From Sporisorium sorghi (lineage: Eukaryota; Basidiomycota; Ustilaginomycetes; Ustilaginales; Ustilaginaceae): DNA of 23,474 nt. Shown here in pieces: positions 1 through 8,923 of this stretch. The notes under the pieces are model-generated. The model ran no database searches, was not told where the DNA came from, and saw only the letters and a program-made list of their open reading frames with translations. Position 1 is the stretch's first letter. Every line of letters begins with the position of its first letter. The position numbers were made by a program, and so were the translations under genes. The DNA lies in NCBI GenBank assembly GCA_023212695.1, contig JALCCG010000317.1, positions 1-23,474 of the forward strand, written 5' to 3'.

Positions 1-72
<72 letters not shown>
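1..72. repeat. 72-nt poly(A) run at window edge
   Basis: The window opens with 72 uninterrupted A residues. It lies 35 bp beyond the end of the leftmost minus-strand reading frame, so on that strand it is a T run downstream of the gene. A run this long at an exact end suggests that assembly stopped at a homopolymer, and its true length is unknown. Confidence 0.95.
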
Positions 73-74
<2 letters not shown>

Positions 75-106
75 AAGCTAAAACAGTGGTGGGGGTATAT
101 CTAATA

Positions 107-895
107 TCAAGCATCATCGAGCACGACAATCGCAACAAACAGTAGCACGGAAAGCACCTTGATCAGGGGAGACGAGATGATCAGGATCATGAGCAGCATC
201 AGCGCCAGGAACTGTGCGTTCGGGGCCAGCGCCAGCGACGGGCCCGACTCGACCTTGGTCGCAACTGCAGCAGCCGCATCGCTGCTCCCATTAGGGGACG
301 CAGCTGGGCTGCTAGCGCTGCTCGAAGACGCCGAACTGGCACTCGAACGTCGGTCCTTGCGGCAGCCGCTGCCGCCAGTACGAGGGCCGACTGGCGGCGG
401 CGGCGACGCCGACGACGACGCCTCGCTCGCACCCTGCGCTCGATGCGGCGTAAAGTGCGACGCCGGCATGGACCCCAACCACGACACGCGCTTCTTCTCG
501 GGCGGCGAGCGTTGCGGCGCGTGCTCCTGATCAAAGTAGCCGCCGGCATGCACCACCGACGAAGCGGGCGTCGAGATAGGCGACACCGCCCTCGACGTCC
601 AAGGCGACGTGTGCTGGCTCGTCGAATTCGACCGCACGCCATTGATCACAACGCAGTGTGGATCCTCGTCTACCACATCGCTCCCCGAACCATGCCCAAA
701 ACCAAACCCAATCTTGCCGAATCCACGCGAACCAGGCCGAGGAAGCGAGCGAAAGCGTCGAGAAGGTGAGGAACTCGCACTCGCTATCCTGACCTCCTCC
801 GTCTCCTCTCCCGGCGAAAGTGGCGAAAGTGCCGGCATCGTCGATGCCAGCACCTTCCCGGAAATTCGCTTCATACCTGAGCTGTTCCTCCCCAC
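107..895 (-). CDS. Ser/Ala-rich protein or acyltransferase C-terminal extension with hydrophobic hairpin
   Basis: No family is recognised. The first ATG is at 874 (255 aa, starting MKRISGK), but the frame is open upstream to the TGA at 956-958, which is the stop codon of the acyltransferase in the same frame. The sequence is therefore either a separate small gene about 80 bp downstream, or the last exon of the acyltransferase. It is low-complexity, rich in Ser, Ala, Pro and Arg, with codons mostly ending in G or C. It ends in about 35 mainly hydrophobic residues (FLALMLLMILII, then SSPLIK, then VLSVLLFVAIVVL), followed only by DDA. That looks like a membrane hairpin or tail anchor, as used for ER or lipid-droplet attachment. 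I favour the exon reading, because the frame agrees, the gap is tiny and the membrane tail suits a lipid acyltransferase. The stop at 107-109 is clear. Confidence 0.6.
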   Translation of the reverse strand: MGRNSSGMKRISGKVLASTMPALSPLSPGEETEEVRIASASSSPSRRFRSLPRPGSRGFGKIGFGFGHGSGSDVVDEDPHCVVINGVRSNSTSQHTSPWTSRAVSPISTPASSVVHAGGYFDQEHAPQRSPPEKKRVSWLGSMPASHFTPHRAQGASEASSSASPPPPVGPRTGGSGCRKDRRSSASSASSSSASSPAASPNGSSDAAAAVATKVESGPSLALAPNAQFLALMLLMILIISSPLIKVLSVLLFVAIVVLDDA

Positions 896-959
896 TCCAA
901 CCTCAACCCTATCTCGCTGAGAGCGGGCCAGATCGTCGACAGAACAGCCTCGGCTTCAC
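882..959 (-). other. candidate in-frame intron removing the acyltransferase stop codon
   Basis: On the minus strand, GTGAAG begins at 959, one base before the TGA. An in-frame acceptor, GGAACAG, ends at 882. The interval is 78 bp (26 codons), so splicing would remove the TGA and keep frame, joining ...AANKA to His-Ser-Gly-Met-Lys. A shorter in-frame option uses the TAG acceptor ending at 909 (51 bp). The branch site is weak: no CTRAY motif, only CTCAG-like sequence. Inferred from sequence only. Confidence 0.4.
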
Positions 960-3346
960 TGCGCCTTGTTCGCAGCCGCCGGCACCTCCTTGTTTGCCGC
1001 CAGCTTCTCATTCGCCGCATCAATAATCTGCAGCGCCGCATCCTGGAACGCCTTGCAGATCTCCTCGGCAAGGTGCTCGAACTCGGGCACGTCGTCGCAC
1101 GATACGGCGAGCGAAAAATCGTTGGCGTACGAGATCATGCCGATCGCCATGGTCGACTTTCCTGGACTCGAAGGCGGCAGGACGTGGTAGCTGTACGCCT
1201 CGTGCTCGCCGAATCGAACGGGCTTGGGCGGACCAGGCACGTTGGTGGCGACGTGATACTCGCGAAAGGCGCGGTAGTAGAACTGGCGAAGCAGCGGATA
1301 GTTGGGCAAGTACATGATGCGGCGCTTGCAGACAAAGTCGAACACTTTGAACAGGATCTTGGGCCCGTAGGAGCGCTTGACGCGGCCCATCTCGCGATGC
1401 ACCTGCGCCAGCTGCTCCTCAAAGTTGGGCTTGTCCTCCTTCTCGAAGCGCAACCAGGCGATGGAGCCTGTAGTCGCATTGCTCAGCGACCAGTCACCCT
1501 TGGGACGCACCGAGATGGGCACAAAGATAGCGACGCGCTTGTCCTTGTGCCTCCTGCTGGGGTCGACACGCTCAGAAGCGATGCGGAGCGCGCGAGCAAG
1601 AATGGCGAGCGCGACATCGTTGAGCGTGAGGTTGAGCTTCTCGTTGCCGTACGCCTTGCGAATCATCTTGATGTCGTCCATGTCGATGCCCTTGCTGTGG
1701 CAGTAGAGGCGGCCGGGGACACGCTTGCGCTTCGCCTGGTAGAGGAACGACTTGCGCCTGCGAAAGTAGAGACCGCGAACGAGGTGGCCAGCGTGCTGGA
1801 TGGTGCCCCACACGGTAGGCTTGTCCTCGCGCTGACCGGGCCGCTTGTTCTGCGAAGTGTTGGAGTCGACCTTGTTCTGAATGTCGCGAATGCCGATGCC
1901 CTGCTCGAGCGCACCAAGAGCAGCATGGTAGCTCTGGATCATGCCTTGACCATCCGAGAAGCAGTGGTGGATCTTGATCATGAGCGCGCTGCGGCCGCCA
2001 TCAGAAGTGTCAAGGCCGTTGACGACCATAGCCTCCCAGATGGGCTTCGAGTAGTCGTAGTGGCGACCGAGGAACTGGCCGGCAAGCTTGTTGAGCGCCT
2101 TGTCGTCGCCACCGCCGGGGCACTGTGCGACGTGCTCGATATTCTCGCGAATGTCAAAGTCAGGCACGTACCTCCATCGAGCGGGCGAAAAGAGCGAACC
2201 AGCCTTGAGACCCTTGCCGTAGTGGGTGCGACGGCCGTCGTCCTTGCCGTTGCGAGCAGGTGATGTGCCAGGCGGTGCGTTGGCAGTCTCCTTGTCAAGC
2301 TTCTTGGACAGCTTGGGATCGAGGTCGACGACGTAGCGATACTTCGGATAGGTCTCGGCGAGAACCTCGAAAAAGTTGTCGACGGTCTCGAGGTCGAGCT
2401 CGGACCTGAACATGTAGATGGAGAAGCACGAGGTGGTGTAAGCGTCGTCCTCCATGAGCAGCGCGAGATTGTCGATGCCGGTCATGGGGTAGACGGGAGG
2501 CTTGACGGGCGAGCCTTTGCCCAGCTTGGGGGTTTCACCGTAAGCCGCACGCAGATGACGCTCGCGCGCCTCTCTAGTCTCCTCGGCCGAGGGCAGAGTG
2601 GGCTTCTGTCCTTTGCGGAAAGCGGCCCCCTGAGCAGCAGCTGTGCCGGCGCGTCGCTGTTCGGCAGAAGGCCTCTGCTCGTCGTGAGAGGCGAGCTCAC
2701 GCTGGCGGGGTTGACGCCTGGAGCTACGGCGTGACGGCCTGCCATGATTGTCGTCCGAGGTGCGCGGCGAGTAGTGACGAGGCGACCTGGTATGGTGGTC
2801 GTCATCGTCGAGCACGCGCTCCGAGGTACGGGGCGAGTTGTGCGCACTCGTACGGCGAGAAGAGCGTCGTGAGCTTCGATGAGCATCCGAATGAGCGACT
2901 CGGCCAACGTCGCGGTCAGCAGCGGCACGGAGAGCAGCGCCTTGCTCTGCCGCGGTGCTGCGGCCGTGGGAAGGTCGACCCTGTTCGGTCGAGGCGCGAG
3001 TGGACATGGCGGGCTGGTTGACTAGGTGGAGAGAAGAACGAGCCGAGCGTGTTGGTGGTGAAGCCGAGCTGACCGAGGATCGGATGAGGGATGGAGTGGG
3101 GGCGGTGCTGTCGTTGTCCTGGTCGTGGTGCGAGTGATTGCTCTCGACGTCCGAGTTGGGATGCGAATCGAGGTAGGCCTGCTTGACTTGGGTGCTAGTG
3201 CGAGGAGTGCCAAACTCTTCGTCGATGACTTGGACGGAAGAGTGAAACGAGGTAGGAGGAGGACGATACTTGCGAGCACGATCAAAGGTAGGAGTGGTCG
3301 TGGAAGAGGACGACAAAGTGAGTGATGAGAGGAGCGCAAACTTCAT
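956..3346 (-). CDS. wax-ester synthase/diacylglycerol acyltransferase-like protein (WSD family)
   Basis: A 796-aa acyltransferase of the bacterial and plant WS/DGAT type, which moves acyl groups from acyl-CoA to fatty alcohols or diacylglycerol. The catalytic HHxxxDG motif is HHCFSDG at residues 460-466, preceded by a substrate-tunnel region starting near residue 287 (PMTGIDNLALLMEDD). The C-terminal half carries the usual IFVPISVRP, TNVPGPPKPVRF and MISYANDFSLAVSCDD segments of the WS/DGAT C-terminal domain. Residues 1-280 are predicted disordered and Ser/Arg-rich. The start at 3346 was chosen because the frame further upstream is only translation of an A run, a GA microsatellite and leader sequence. 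A later ATG at 3007 would give 683 aa. There is no internal intron. The substrate is not deducible. The frame continues beyond the stop (see 107-895). Confidence 0.85.
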   Translation of the reverse strand: MKFALLSSLTLSSSSTTTPTFDRARKYRPPPTSFHSSVQVIDEEFGTPRTSTQVKQAYLDSHPNSDVESNHSHHDQDNDSTAPTPSLIRSSVSSASPPTRSARSSLHLVNQPAMSTRASTEQGRPSHGRSTAAEQGAALRAAADRDVGRVAHSDAHRSSRRSSRRTSAHNSPRTSERVLDDDDHHTRSPRHYSPRTSDDNHGRPSRRSSRRQPRQRELASHDEQRPSAEQRRAGTAAAQGAAFRKGQKPTLPSAEETREARERHLRAAYGETPKLGKGSPVKPPVYPMTGIDNLALLMEDDAYTTSCFSIYMFRSELDLETVDNFFEVLAETYPKYRYVVDLDPKLSKKLDKETANAPPGTSPARNGKDDGRRTHYGKGLKAGSLFSPARWRYVPDFDIRENIEHVAQCPGGGDDKALNKLAGQFLGRHYDYSKPIWEAMVVNGLDTSDGGRSALMIKIHHCFSDGQGMIQSYHAALGALEQGIGIRDIQNKVDSNTSQNKRPGQREDKPTVWGTIQHAGHLVRGLYFRRRKSFLYQAKRKRVPGRLYCHSKGIDMDDIKMIRKAYGNEKLNLTLNDVALAILARALRIASERVDPSRRHKDKRVAIFVPISVRPKGDWSLSNATTGSIAWLRFEKEDKPNFEEQLAQVHREMGRVKRSYGPKILFKVFDFVCKRRIMYLPNYPLLRQFYYRAFREYHVATNVPGPPKPVRFGEHEAYSYHVLPPSSPGKSTMAIGMISYANDFSLAVSCDDVPEFEHLAEEICKAFQDAALQIIDAANEKLAANKEVPAAANKAQ

Positions 3347-3437
3347 TGCTGGAGGATGGGGCGATCTACGACGATCCTTTCTTTCACAGCGTCGTTGAGT
3401 GCAGCACTGAAAGCTGCAGCAGCATCTGTGGAGGAGC

Positions 3438-3461
3438 GAGAGAGAGAGAGAGAGAGAGAGA
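3438..3461. repeat. (GA)12 microsatellite in acyltransferase leader
   Basis: Twelve GA units lie 92 bp upstream of the acyltransferase ATG. On the sense (minus) strand this is a CT tract, typical of fungal leaders and core promoters. Confidence 0.95.
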
Positions 3462-3599
3462 AAGACGCAAGCGGAGTCGCAAATCAAAAAAAAAGCTGAA
3501 AGCAGGAATGCGGTCACAAGACTGCGCTTTGGGCTGATGCAGTTCAAATGCAGGTGCAGCCGCGCTTGCAGCCGCTTACTGAGCCGTCGATCCAAGCCC

Positions 3600-3617
3600 A
3601 AAAAAAAAAAAAAAAAA
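3600..3617. repeat. 18-nt poly(A) run
   Basis: Eighteen A residues in the upstream region of the acyltransferase gene (a T run on its sense strand). About 90 bp further away is a short imperfect tandem of a GGCTTGCTT unit (about 3706-3731). Confidence 0.95.
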
Positions 3618-3883
3618 GAAGAGGCGTGTTCCCGTTGATTTTCGAGATTCGCCCGCAGATCGACAGAGGGCGAGCTCTGCAAAGTGGAGGCCAAGACGCG
3701 AGGTTGGCTTGGCTTGCTTGGCTTGCTTGGCTCGAGGTCGCGATGAATGGCGATGCTGGCCTTGGCGTCGGATTGCAGAGCGTGAAAGATGGAGAGGTGT
3801 CGAGAGAGTCGATGGCGACAACGAGTGGATGATAGAAAGATGAAAGGGGGGCGACGAGAGACCCGACAGCGAGAGACGCCTCC

Positions 3884-3891
3884 TACTTATA
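3884..3891 (-). promoter_or_regulatory. possible TATA box for the acyltransferase gene
   Basis: The minus strand reads TATAAGTA here, the best TATA-like element upstream of the gene. Transcription would then start roughly 25-60 bp downstream, leaving a leader near 500 nt that contains the CT tract and T run. This is a motif match only. Confidence 0.3.
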
Positions 3892-4465
3892 TCGAACACT
3901 GCGACTGCGGAAACTGTCTGGTGGTGCAAGCCTTCACCACCGACGATCAAAACTCAGCATCAAAGGAAGGCATTCACGAGCTGACACACAGACACTCCCA
4001 GCGGTGCAGCTCGGTACGGCGGGATCGGGATCAGCATCAGTCACTCGAGGCAAAAACTTTCCGAGCAAGCGGCACCCTGACAGAAGGCTGTTGCTATCAG
4101 CCCGTCTCGGCTGTCGAGCGGTTCTGACAAGTCGAGTTCGAGGCAAATGAGGAGGTACAAGCGCAGCGTCTCTGTCAGTCTGTGAAAGATTTGCTTGATA
4201 TCGTCCAACCCACTCCTTGCTCCCCGTTGATCGCTTTCAGAGACCGTCAACAAGCCGGCTCGCAGCCGCACATCGAAAGAGTGGGCTTTCGCAGATGGGC
4301 GTTCTCATGCTAGATGTGCTGAGCCCACGTACAAAGGGTGGCGCTCCCACGTCAGAACCGACACTGCAGCGCTCCATATAGGCAGCCAACAAAAAAAATA
4401 AAATAAAAAATAAAAAATCGCCAAACAGCTGGAAAATGATCCGGGCGGCACCCTTGAATCGTCGG

Positions 4466-4468
<3 letters not shown>

Positions 4469-4497
<29 letters not shown>
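4469..4497. repeat. 29-nt poly(T) run
   Basis: Twenty-nine T residues, with an A-rich stretch (AAAAAAATAAAATAAAAAA-like, about 4390-4417) roughly 50 bp to the left. Non-coding. Confidence 0.95.
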
Positions 4498-5127
4498 CGG
4501 CAGCTTCGGATCATCATCGAATGGATCCAACCCGCATGCCCACCTTTTGTGCGCCATCGACCATTGAAAGGTGTCCGCCGACGTGCTTCGAGAATGCCAA
4601 AGAAAGTGGTGCCTTCGGCGTGGTTCCCTTCCCGTCCGGACCGGTCCTGTGGTGACCTTGAAGCGGCCACGTCAGCCTCTCTCAAAGCTCAAAGTGCGAA
4701 GCACCAAGCCAGACCAGCCAGTCCGTGGACGAGTGCGCTCTTTCCAGACAAACAACTTCTCACAGTTGAAACCCCTGCAGCAAGGAGGGCCTACCTTGTG
4801 CGATGGCTGATTGTCTCTTAGCGAGATACAGAAGACAGGCTGCACAGTGAAAGAAGCCAACTTATCGCACGATGCATCTCGACGCAAAAGAAGCTCAGTC
4901 GACAGCTCAGAACACTTTTCACGGACCTTCGACGACACGCGGCATAGCCCACGTCGGCGACGCCAATCTCGTCCGACCAGACCCTGAAAACCACACAATG
5001 GCTCATCTAAGGTTTTTACCTCATGCACTAGGCTCAGCTGTCGAAACTATCATGTTCGCCAAAACCTGTGCAAGTCGATCTGTGCAGCCCAGCTGAAACT
5101 CGCGTTCCTCGAAAGATTCCAGGAGGG

Positions 5128-5153
5128 AAAAAAAAAAAAAAAAAAAAAAAAAA
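5128..5153. repeat. 26-nt poly(A) run
   Basis: Twenty-six A residues followed by TCACGTCGATCGTGACG, which contains the self-complementary CACGTCGATCGTG. Intergenic. Confidence 0.95.
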
Positions 5154-6265
5154 TCACGTCGATCGTGACGTTTGAAAAAGAAGACTCGCTTGGCGCGGTA
5201 CAGCAAAGAAAATCTCCTACCGAGAAGAGCCATCGGAGAGTTTTTCGATCAAGATCAATGCAGTGCCGATAACCTCTCGACGCAGGGTGCGTCCGCGTAG
5301 AGAGGAACGTGTGTCTCGGAGCTTGCTCGAGCTCAAAGCAGTATACGTCCAGCCGCTCTTCGATAGGGGTCGAAGCTCCCAACGGAAGCTGCAACCCGAC
5401 CCAGTCCGAAAATTCTCGAGGCCCCATCGCGCCCATACGAGGCCGAGATGGCTCGTCGTTGGAAACGATGCCCATCTCGAAAATCACAAGACAGTAAGCC
5501 GGAACTGAGCCCACGACAAGCCGGGTTGTTTCCACGCCTGTCTCCGGTGTTCGGGTGAGCGTGGGATGAAAACCTTGCAGTCACCAAAGCCACCCTTGCC
5601 TTCCGGAACCCACACTAACTGAGCGGCCCTTTCACCTTCGCCTTATCCTGTTGAATCAAGCCGCAATGTTGCGATAAGGCCCAAGCCCACGTCGTTATCG
5701 ATCACGGATCTGGACCATCAAGAAAAGCGACTCAGCCACGCAGTCTGAGCGTGTCGGCTGTCGGAGCAGCGGCTGGCAACCACAGACCACGGGCCTGAAA
5801 ACAGGGCGGACCGACAACGACCGAAAGCAGCCCTCATCAGCCCACCCAGACAGCTTATGTGATTTGCTGTTGGGTTCCACAATCGGTGTCAGCGATGCCC
5901 CGTCGTGATCGCGAGAAGATGGTGTGCGACCGGCGAAGTGGTTGACGACTTTTCTTTCCAAAAGTTAAGCCTGCAGCATGCCACATGGCGATGTAGAGAT
6001 GCAGACGCGGGAAGAGCGTGAAAGCGCATTTTTGCAGCTTTGCCCTTCTTGCGCTCTAACATTCGCGCGATTTGTGATCGGGGCCGATGTCAAATGCCGC
6101 AATCGCGATAGTCGGCAACTTCCCGCCTCCACCACCGACGCCACCGCTCTCGGGCCAACCCCCACAGCCAAACACCGCTCGCCTTCGCTCAACAACATGG
6201 ACCTTTCCTCTACCAACCAATCTCCCCAGCCACCTGCTACTTCGACAAACACACCAAACACAACA

Positions 6266-7154
6266 ATGAGCAAGCCCGAGCTGCTCATCCAAGTCGTAAC
6301 CGACGTCATCTGCCCGTGGTGCTTCGTCGGCTCGCGGCGGCTCAAAGCGTTCCTCGAGTCGGCCGACTACCAAACACAAATTGCGCCTCACGTTCGAACC
6401 GTGCTCAAGATCGAGCCGTACATTCTGGACCCGCGGCTTCCTGCAACATCGTACGACACTCCGGCCAAGTACTATGATGCGCTGGACACGACGCCGTACG
6501 AGGCGAACGCGCCGCCGAGCAAGAAGCTTTACCACGGGTCCAAGTTCGGCGGCGGGCTGGATGCGTTTGACGCCAAGATTGCCAAGGCGGCGGGGGAGCT
6601 GGGCATGCCAAAGTTCGAGTGGATGAGCGAGGGGAAGGTCGGGGCGACGTGGAATGCGCACCGGCTGGTGTTGAGGGCTGGGCAGCTGGACGAGCAAGGG
6701 CAGGGAGCGGTGGATGGGGACGACCCGTTGGCGTGCACCAAGACCCTCCAGGTGCGACTTGTGGATCGCTTCTACCAGGACTTCCACGCCAACAACAAGG
6801 ATATGTCCGACAACACGTACCTCGCAAGCGTAGCGGACGAGCTTGGCCTCTTTGGCTCGCAGGAGGCGGCGCTCAAGTGGCTCCAAGGCGACGACCTCGA
6901 ATACGAATTGGGCAACAAGCTGCAACAGGCCGAGATGAACGGCGTTCAGAGCATCCCGTTTTACATTGTCAACGTGAGTCACTCCCCACAAACAGATCTC
7001 CATAGGCTGAGACCGACTGACACGCATTACCGTTCTCATCTGTCCTTGGATCTATTGGCTCGAACAGGACGGCGCGGACCACATGAGCGAGACGGGCTCG
7101 CACGAGTCGTTCCTCAAGATGATGCAGATGGCGGTGGCCCCTTACGTTCGATGA
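6266..7154 (+). CDS. DsbA-family (FrnE-like) thioredoxin-fold oxidoreductase
   Basis: Two exons, 6266-6973 and 7068-7154, encode 264 aa. The protein starts MSKPELLIQVVTDVICPWCF: a beta strand followed by a CPWC redox motif (Cys at about residues 16 and 19), the signature of DsbA/FrnE and 2-hydroxychromene-2-carboxylate isomerase-like proteins. The helical insert and the later cis-Pro region (GVQSIPFYIVN, followed across the intron by DGADHMSETGSHESFLKMM) complete the fold. The length fits the family. No signal peptide is seen, so a cytosolic location is likely. The natural substrate is unknown. An in-frame ATG at 6197 with a good Kozak context would add 23 residues, but that stretch is Pro/Thr-rich with low third-position GC and reads like leader. 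The frame is also open to an ATG at 5978, which is less likely. Confidence 0.85.
6974..7067 (+). other. intron in DsbA-like gene
   Basis: A 94-bp phase-0 intron with a GTGAGT donor, CTGAC branch site (about 7016-7020) and CGAACAG acceptor. Removing it replaces an unrelated tail with 28 residues that fit the DsbA/FrnE C-terminus and end in TGA at 7152-7154. Confidence 0.85.
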
Positions 7155-7513
7155 TCGTCTTCCCGGGCTGACATCCACCGAGGCTCTGTTTGACGTGCGC
7201 GCGCCTTTCACACTCAAAAACGGATTTTTAGCGCTTTCATTCGCTTTGCTTTGCTTTTGACACACCTTGTTGGGCGCTCGCATGCTGTCTCACCTCGCTG
7301 CCGGCTGAGCCGTTCTGTGCGTGAGTGATAACAGCGGCCATGCTTTCACACCAGCAGCACACGCTGCTGCAGCTGCCGCATCCTCGTTTGCTCTCAAATC
7401 CTTGAAAAGACCGTCGATCCGATGAGCCTTCTCCCCGCTTCCTCCTCTACCAACGACCCTTTTCTCCTCTTCGCAACACTCTTTCAACACACTTCTCTAC
7501 AGCTTCATCCACA
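7155..7513 (+). promoter_or_regulatory. intergenic region with CT-rich leader of the dehydrogenase gene
   Basis: Holds the 3' end of the DsbA-like gene (T-rich TTTGCTTTGCTTTTG near 7245) and the promoter of the next gene. From about 7425 to 7513 the sequence is strongly pyrimidine-rich and ends in CACA before the ATG, typical of fungal transcription start regions and leaders. No clear TATA box is seen. Confidence 0.5.
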
Positions 7514-8704
7514 ATGACAACGCCCACGGTCCCCTCGGTCTACGACACGCACTGCGACGGACCCGGACTGCTGCCTACCACGCAGCCGTGGTCGGCGAGC
7601 TACTGCAACTTTCGCAGGTACACTCGCGATGTATTCACCGAGCTCACGTTCCCGGATCCCTCCCACCCGGACTACAACTGCACAGGCAGAACCGTTGTGA
7701 TCTCCGGCTCGAACTCGGGGATTGGGAAGCAGGCAGCGATCTATTTCGCTTCAGCTGGAGCGAGTGTCGTTATGGCGTGTCGGATGACGGCTACGCACGA
7801 GCAGCACCCGGAGGAGGCACGTAAGGAGGTGGTTGCCGCTGCCGGGGTGAAGGATGACAAGGTCGAGGTGTGGGAGATCGACTGCGGGTCGCTAGCGAGC
7901 GTGGAGCGGTTCGGCAAGCGCTGGGCCGAGTCGGGGAGGGTGCTGGATATCCTCGTGAACAACGCGGGGCTCTCGGCGGGTCAACGTAGGATTACGGATG
8001 AGGGTTTCGAGCTGACACATGTGGTTAATTTGCTGTCGCACTGCCTGCTGACGTTCTACCTCCTGCCCAGCATGCAGAAGAGCAGCGCGCCAAGGGTGGT
8101 CAATACGTGCTCGTGCTTCCACGCCGGCGGCACGCTCGACTTTGCCAACATGGACAACGAAAAGCACACCCCGCTCGGGCCGAGCTGCGTTCAGGCATAC
8201 TGCGATACCAAGCTCTGGTTCCTCATGTGGTCCGTCGAGCTCCAGGACCGCCTCTCCCGCTCTGAGAGTTACAGGCACGTCATTGTGCACGGCATTCACC
8301 CCGGATTCGTTGGTGCTGGGAGCGGAATATGGAGCAACCCAGACAGCAAGCTGCCCTACCCGATCCGCGTCGCCCTGCACGCCCTCGTCAACCGCCTGTC
8401 CATCACGTCGAAACAGGGCAGCTTCGCCATCATCCACACCGCGCTCGAGCCCAGCCTCGGCCTGCCATCGGCCCTGACGAAAAGCGGCAAGAAACCACAG
8501 CCCGGCGAAAGCGCAAAGTTCGGCGGCAAGTTCATCAACCGCAACTTTGTCGACATCAGGCGTCCCGAGGTCGACGACCCGCTCGCCAGATCGAGGTTGT
8601 GGCAGCGTGTGCTCGAGGACGTCCAAGCCGCAAAGCGCGGTGTGGCCAAGGATCTGCCAGACCACCTCGAAAGCATCAAGCTTCTCGGTCGATCGTCAAA
8701 GTGA
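7514..8704 (+). CDS. short-chain dehydrogenase/reductase, retinol-dehydrogenase-like
   Basis: An intronless 396-aa member of the classical or extended SDR family, an NAD(P)(H)-dependent oxidoreductase. The nucleotide-binding glycine motif SGSNSGIG is at residues 64-71 after strand TVVI, NNAG at 149-152, a serine in NTCSC near 200, and the catalytic YxxxK as Y229-C-D-T-K233. HGIHPGFV follows as the family's PG motif. About 58 residues precede the Rossmann fold and about 90 follow the core, so it is longer than a minimal SDR (~250 aa), as in retinol-dehydrogenase and WWOX-like fungal SDRs. No signal peptide or clear membrane helix is visible. The ATG at 7514 follows a typical CT-rich leader. 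Substrate and pathway are not deducible, and the neighbours do not define a cluster. Confidence 0.9.
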   Translation: MTTPTVPSVYDTHCDGPGLLPTTQPWSASYCNFRRYTRDVFTELTFPDPSHPDYNCTGRTVVISGSNSGIGKQAAIYFASAGASVVMACRMTATHEQHPEEARKEVVAAAGVKDDKVEVWEIDCGSLASVERFGKRWAESGRVLDILVNNAGLSAGQRRITDEGFELTHVVNLLSHCLLTFYLLPSMQKSSAPRVVNTCSCFHAGGTLDFANMDNEKHTPLGPSCVQAYCDTKLWFLMWSVELQDRLSRSESYRHVIVHGIHPGFVGAGSGIWSNPDSKLPYPIRVALHALVNRLSITSKQGSFAIIHTALEPSLGLPSALTKSGKKPQPGESAKFGGKFINRNFVDIRRPEVDDPLARSRLWQRVLEDVQAAKRGVAKDLPDHLESIKLLGRSSK

Positions 8705-8923
8705 TTCACCTCATCATCTCTGCTCCATCTTGTTCACGTTCACAGCAATGCAATGTTCGAACAATTTGCAAATCGTGTTGTCTAGTTGATTAAGAGTACA
8801 GGGGGCGATACATGAGCGTAATTTACTGTAGATTACATCGAGCATCACGACATCTAGGTTGCGGCGGAATTCTTTCAAACGTCTACTGTATGCAAAAATC
8901 TATGGTGTTGCGAATGTGTTGTC
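8705..8923. terminator. convergent 3' region between dehydrogenase and transcription factor
   Basis: 219 bp between two converging genes. It is more AT-rich than its surroundings (for example TTGATTAAGAG and GTAATTTACTGTAGATTAC), consistent with polyadenylation signals for both strands. No precise site can be assigned. Confidence 0.4.

Larger units (their letters stand above)
3892..6265. other. gene-free divergent intergenic region
   Basis: About 2.4 kb between the acyltransferase (minus) and the DsbA-like gene (plus). The open frames here are short, overlap on both strands and show no recognisable protein motif. Two long homopolymers (4469-4497 and 5128-5153) are the only striking features. 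The last ~70 bp before 6266 are CA/CT-rich, as expected of a fungal 5' leader. I saw no tRNA: one B-box-like GTTCGAGGC near 4135 lacks a matching A box and acceptor stem. Confidence 0.6.

Noticed and set aside
1073..2263. 396-codon plus-strand open frame opposite the acyltransferase
   Set aside because: It is antisense to a well-supported domain (HHCFSDG and the C-terminal motifs), shows no motif of its own, and such shadow frames are common in GC-rich genes.
3347..3694. N-terminal extension of the acyltransferase frame to 3694
   Set aside because: The added residues are poly-Phe from an A run and Ser-Leu repeats from the GA microsatellite, so this is a leader that happens to be open.
4081..4160. 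tRNA-like B box GTTCGAGGC
   Set aside because: No matching A box, acceptor stem or anticodon arm could be folded around it.
5050..5535. 161-codon minus-strand open frame in the divergent intergenic region
   Set aside because: It contains poly-Phe from the 26-nt A run and no domain or coding bias; overlapping frames on the other strand are equally open.
6056..7039. 327-codon minus-strand open frame opposite the DsbA-like gene
   Set aside because: It overlaps the exon with the CPWC motif and a good intron on the other strand; its content is Arg/Val-rich shadow translation.
956..8704. Secondary-metabolite cluster (acyltransferase, oxidoreductase, dehydrogenase, regulator)
   Set aside because: No core synthase, transporter or P450; a 2.9-kb gap and mixed orientations; the enzymes are common housekeeping-type families. 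Co-regulation is unsupported by sequence.
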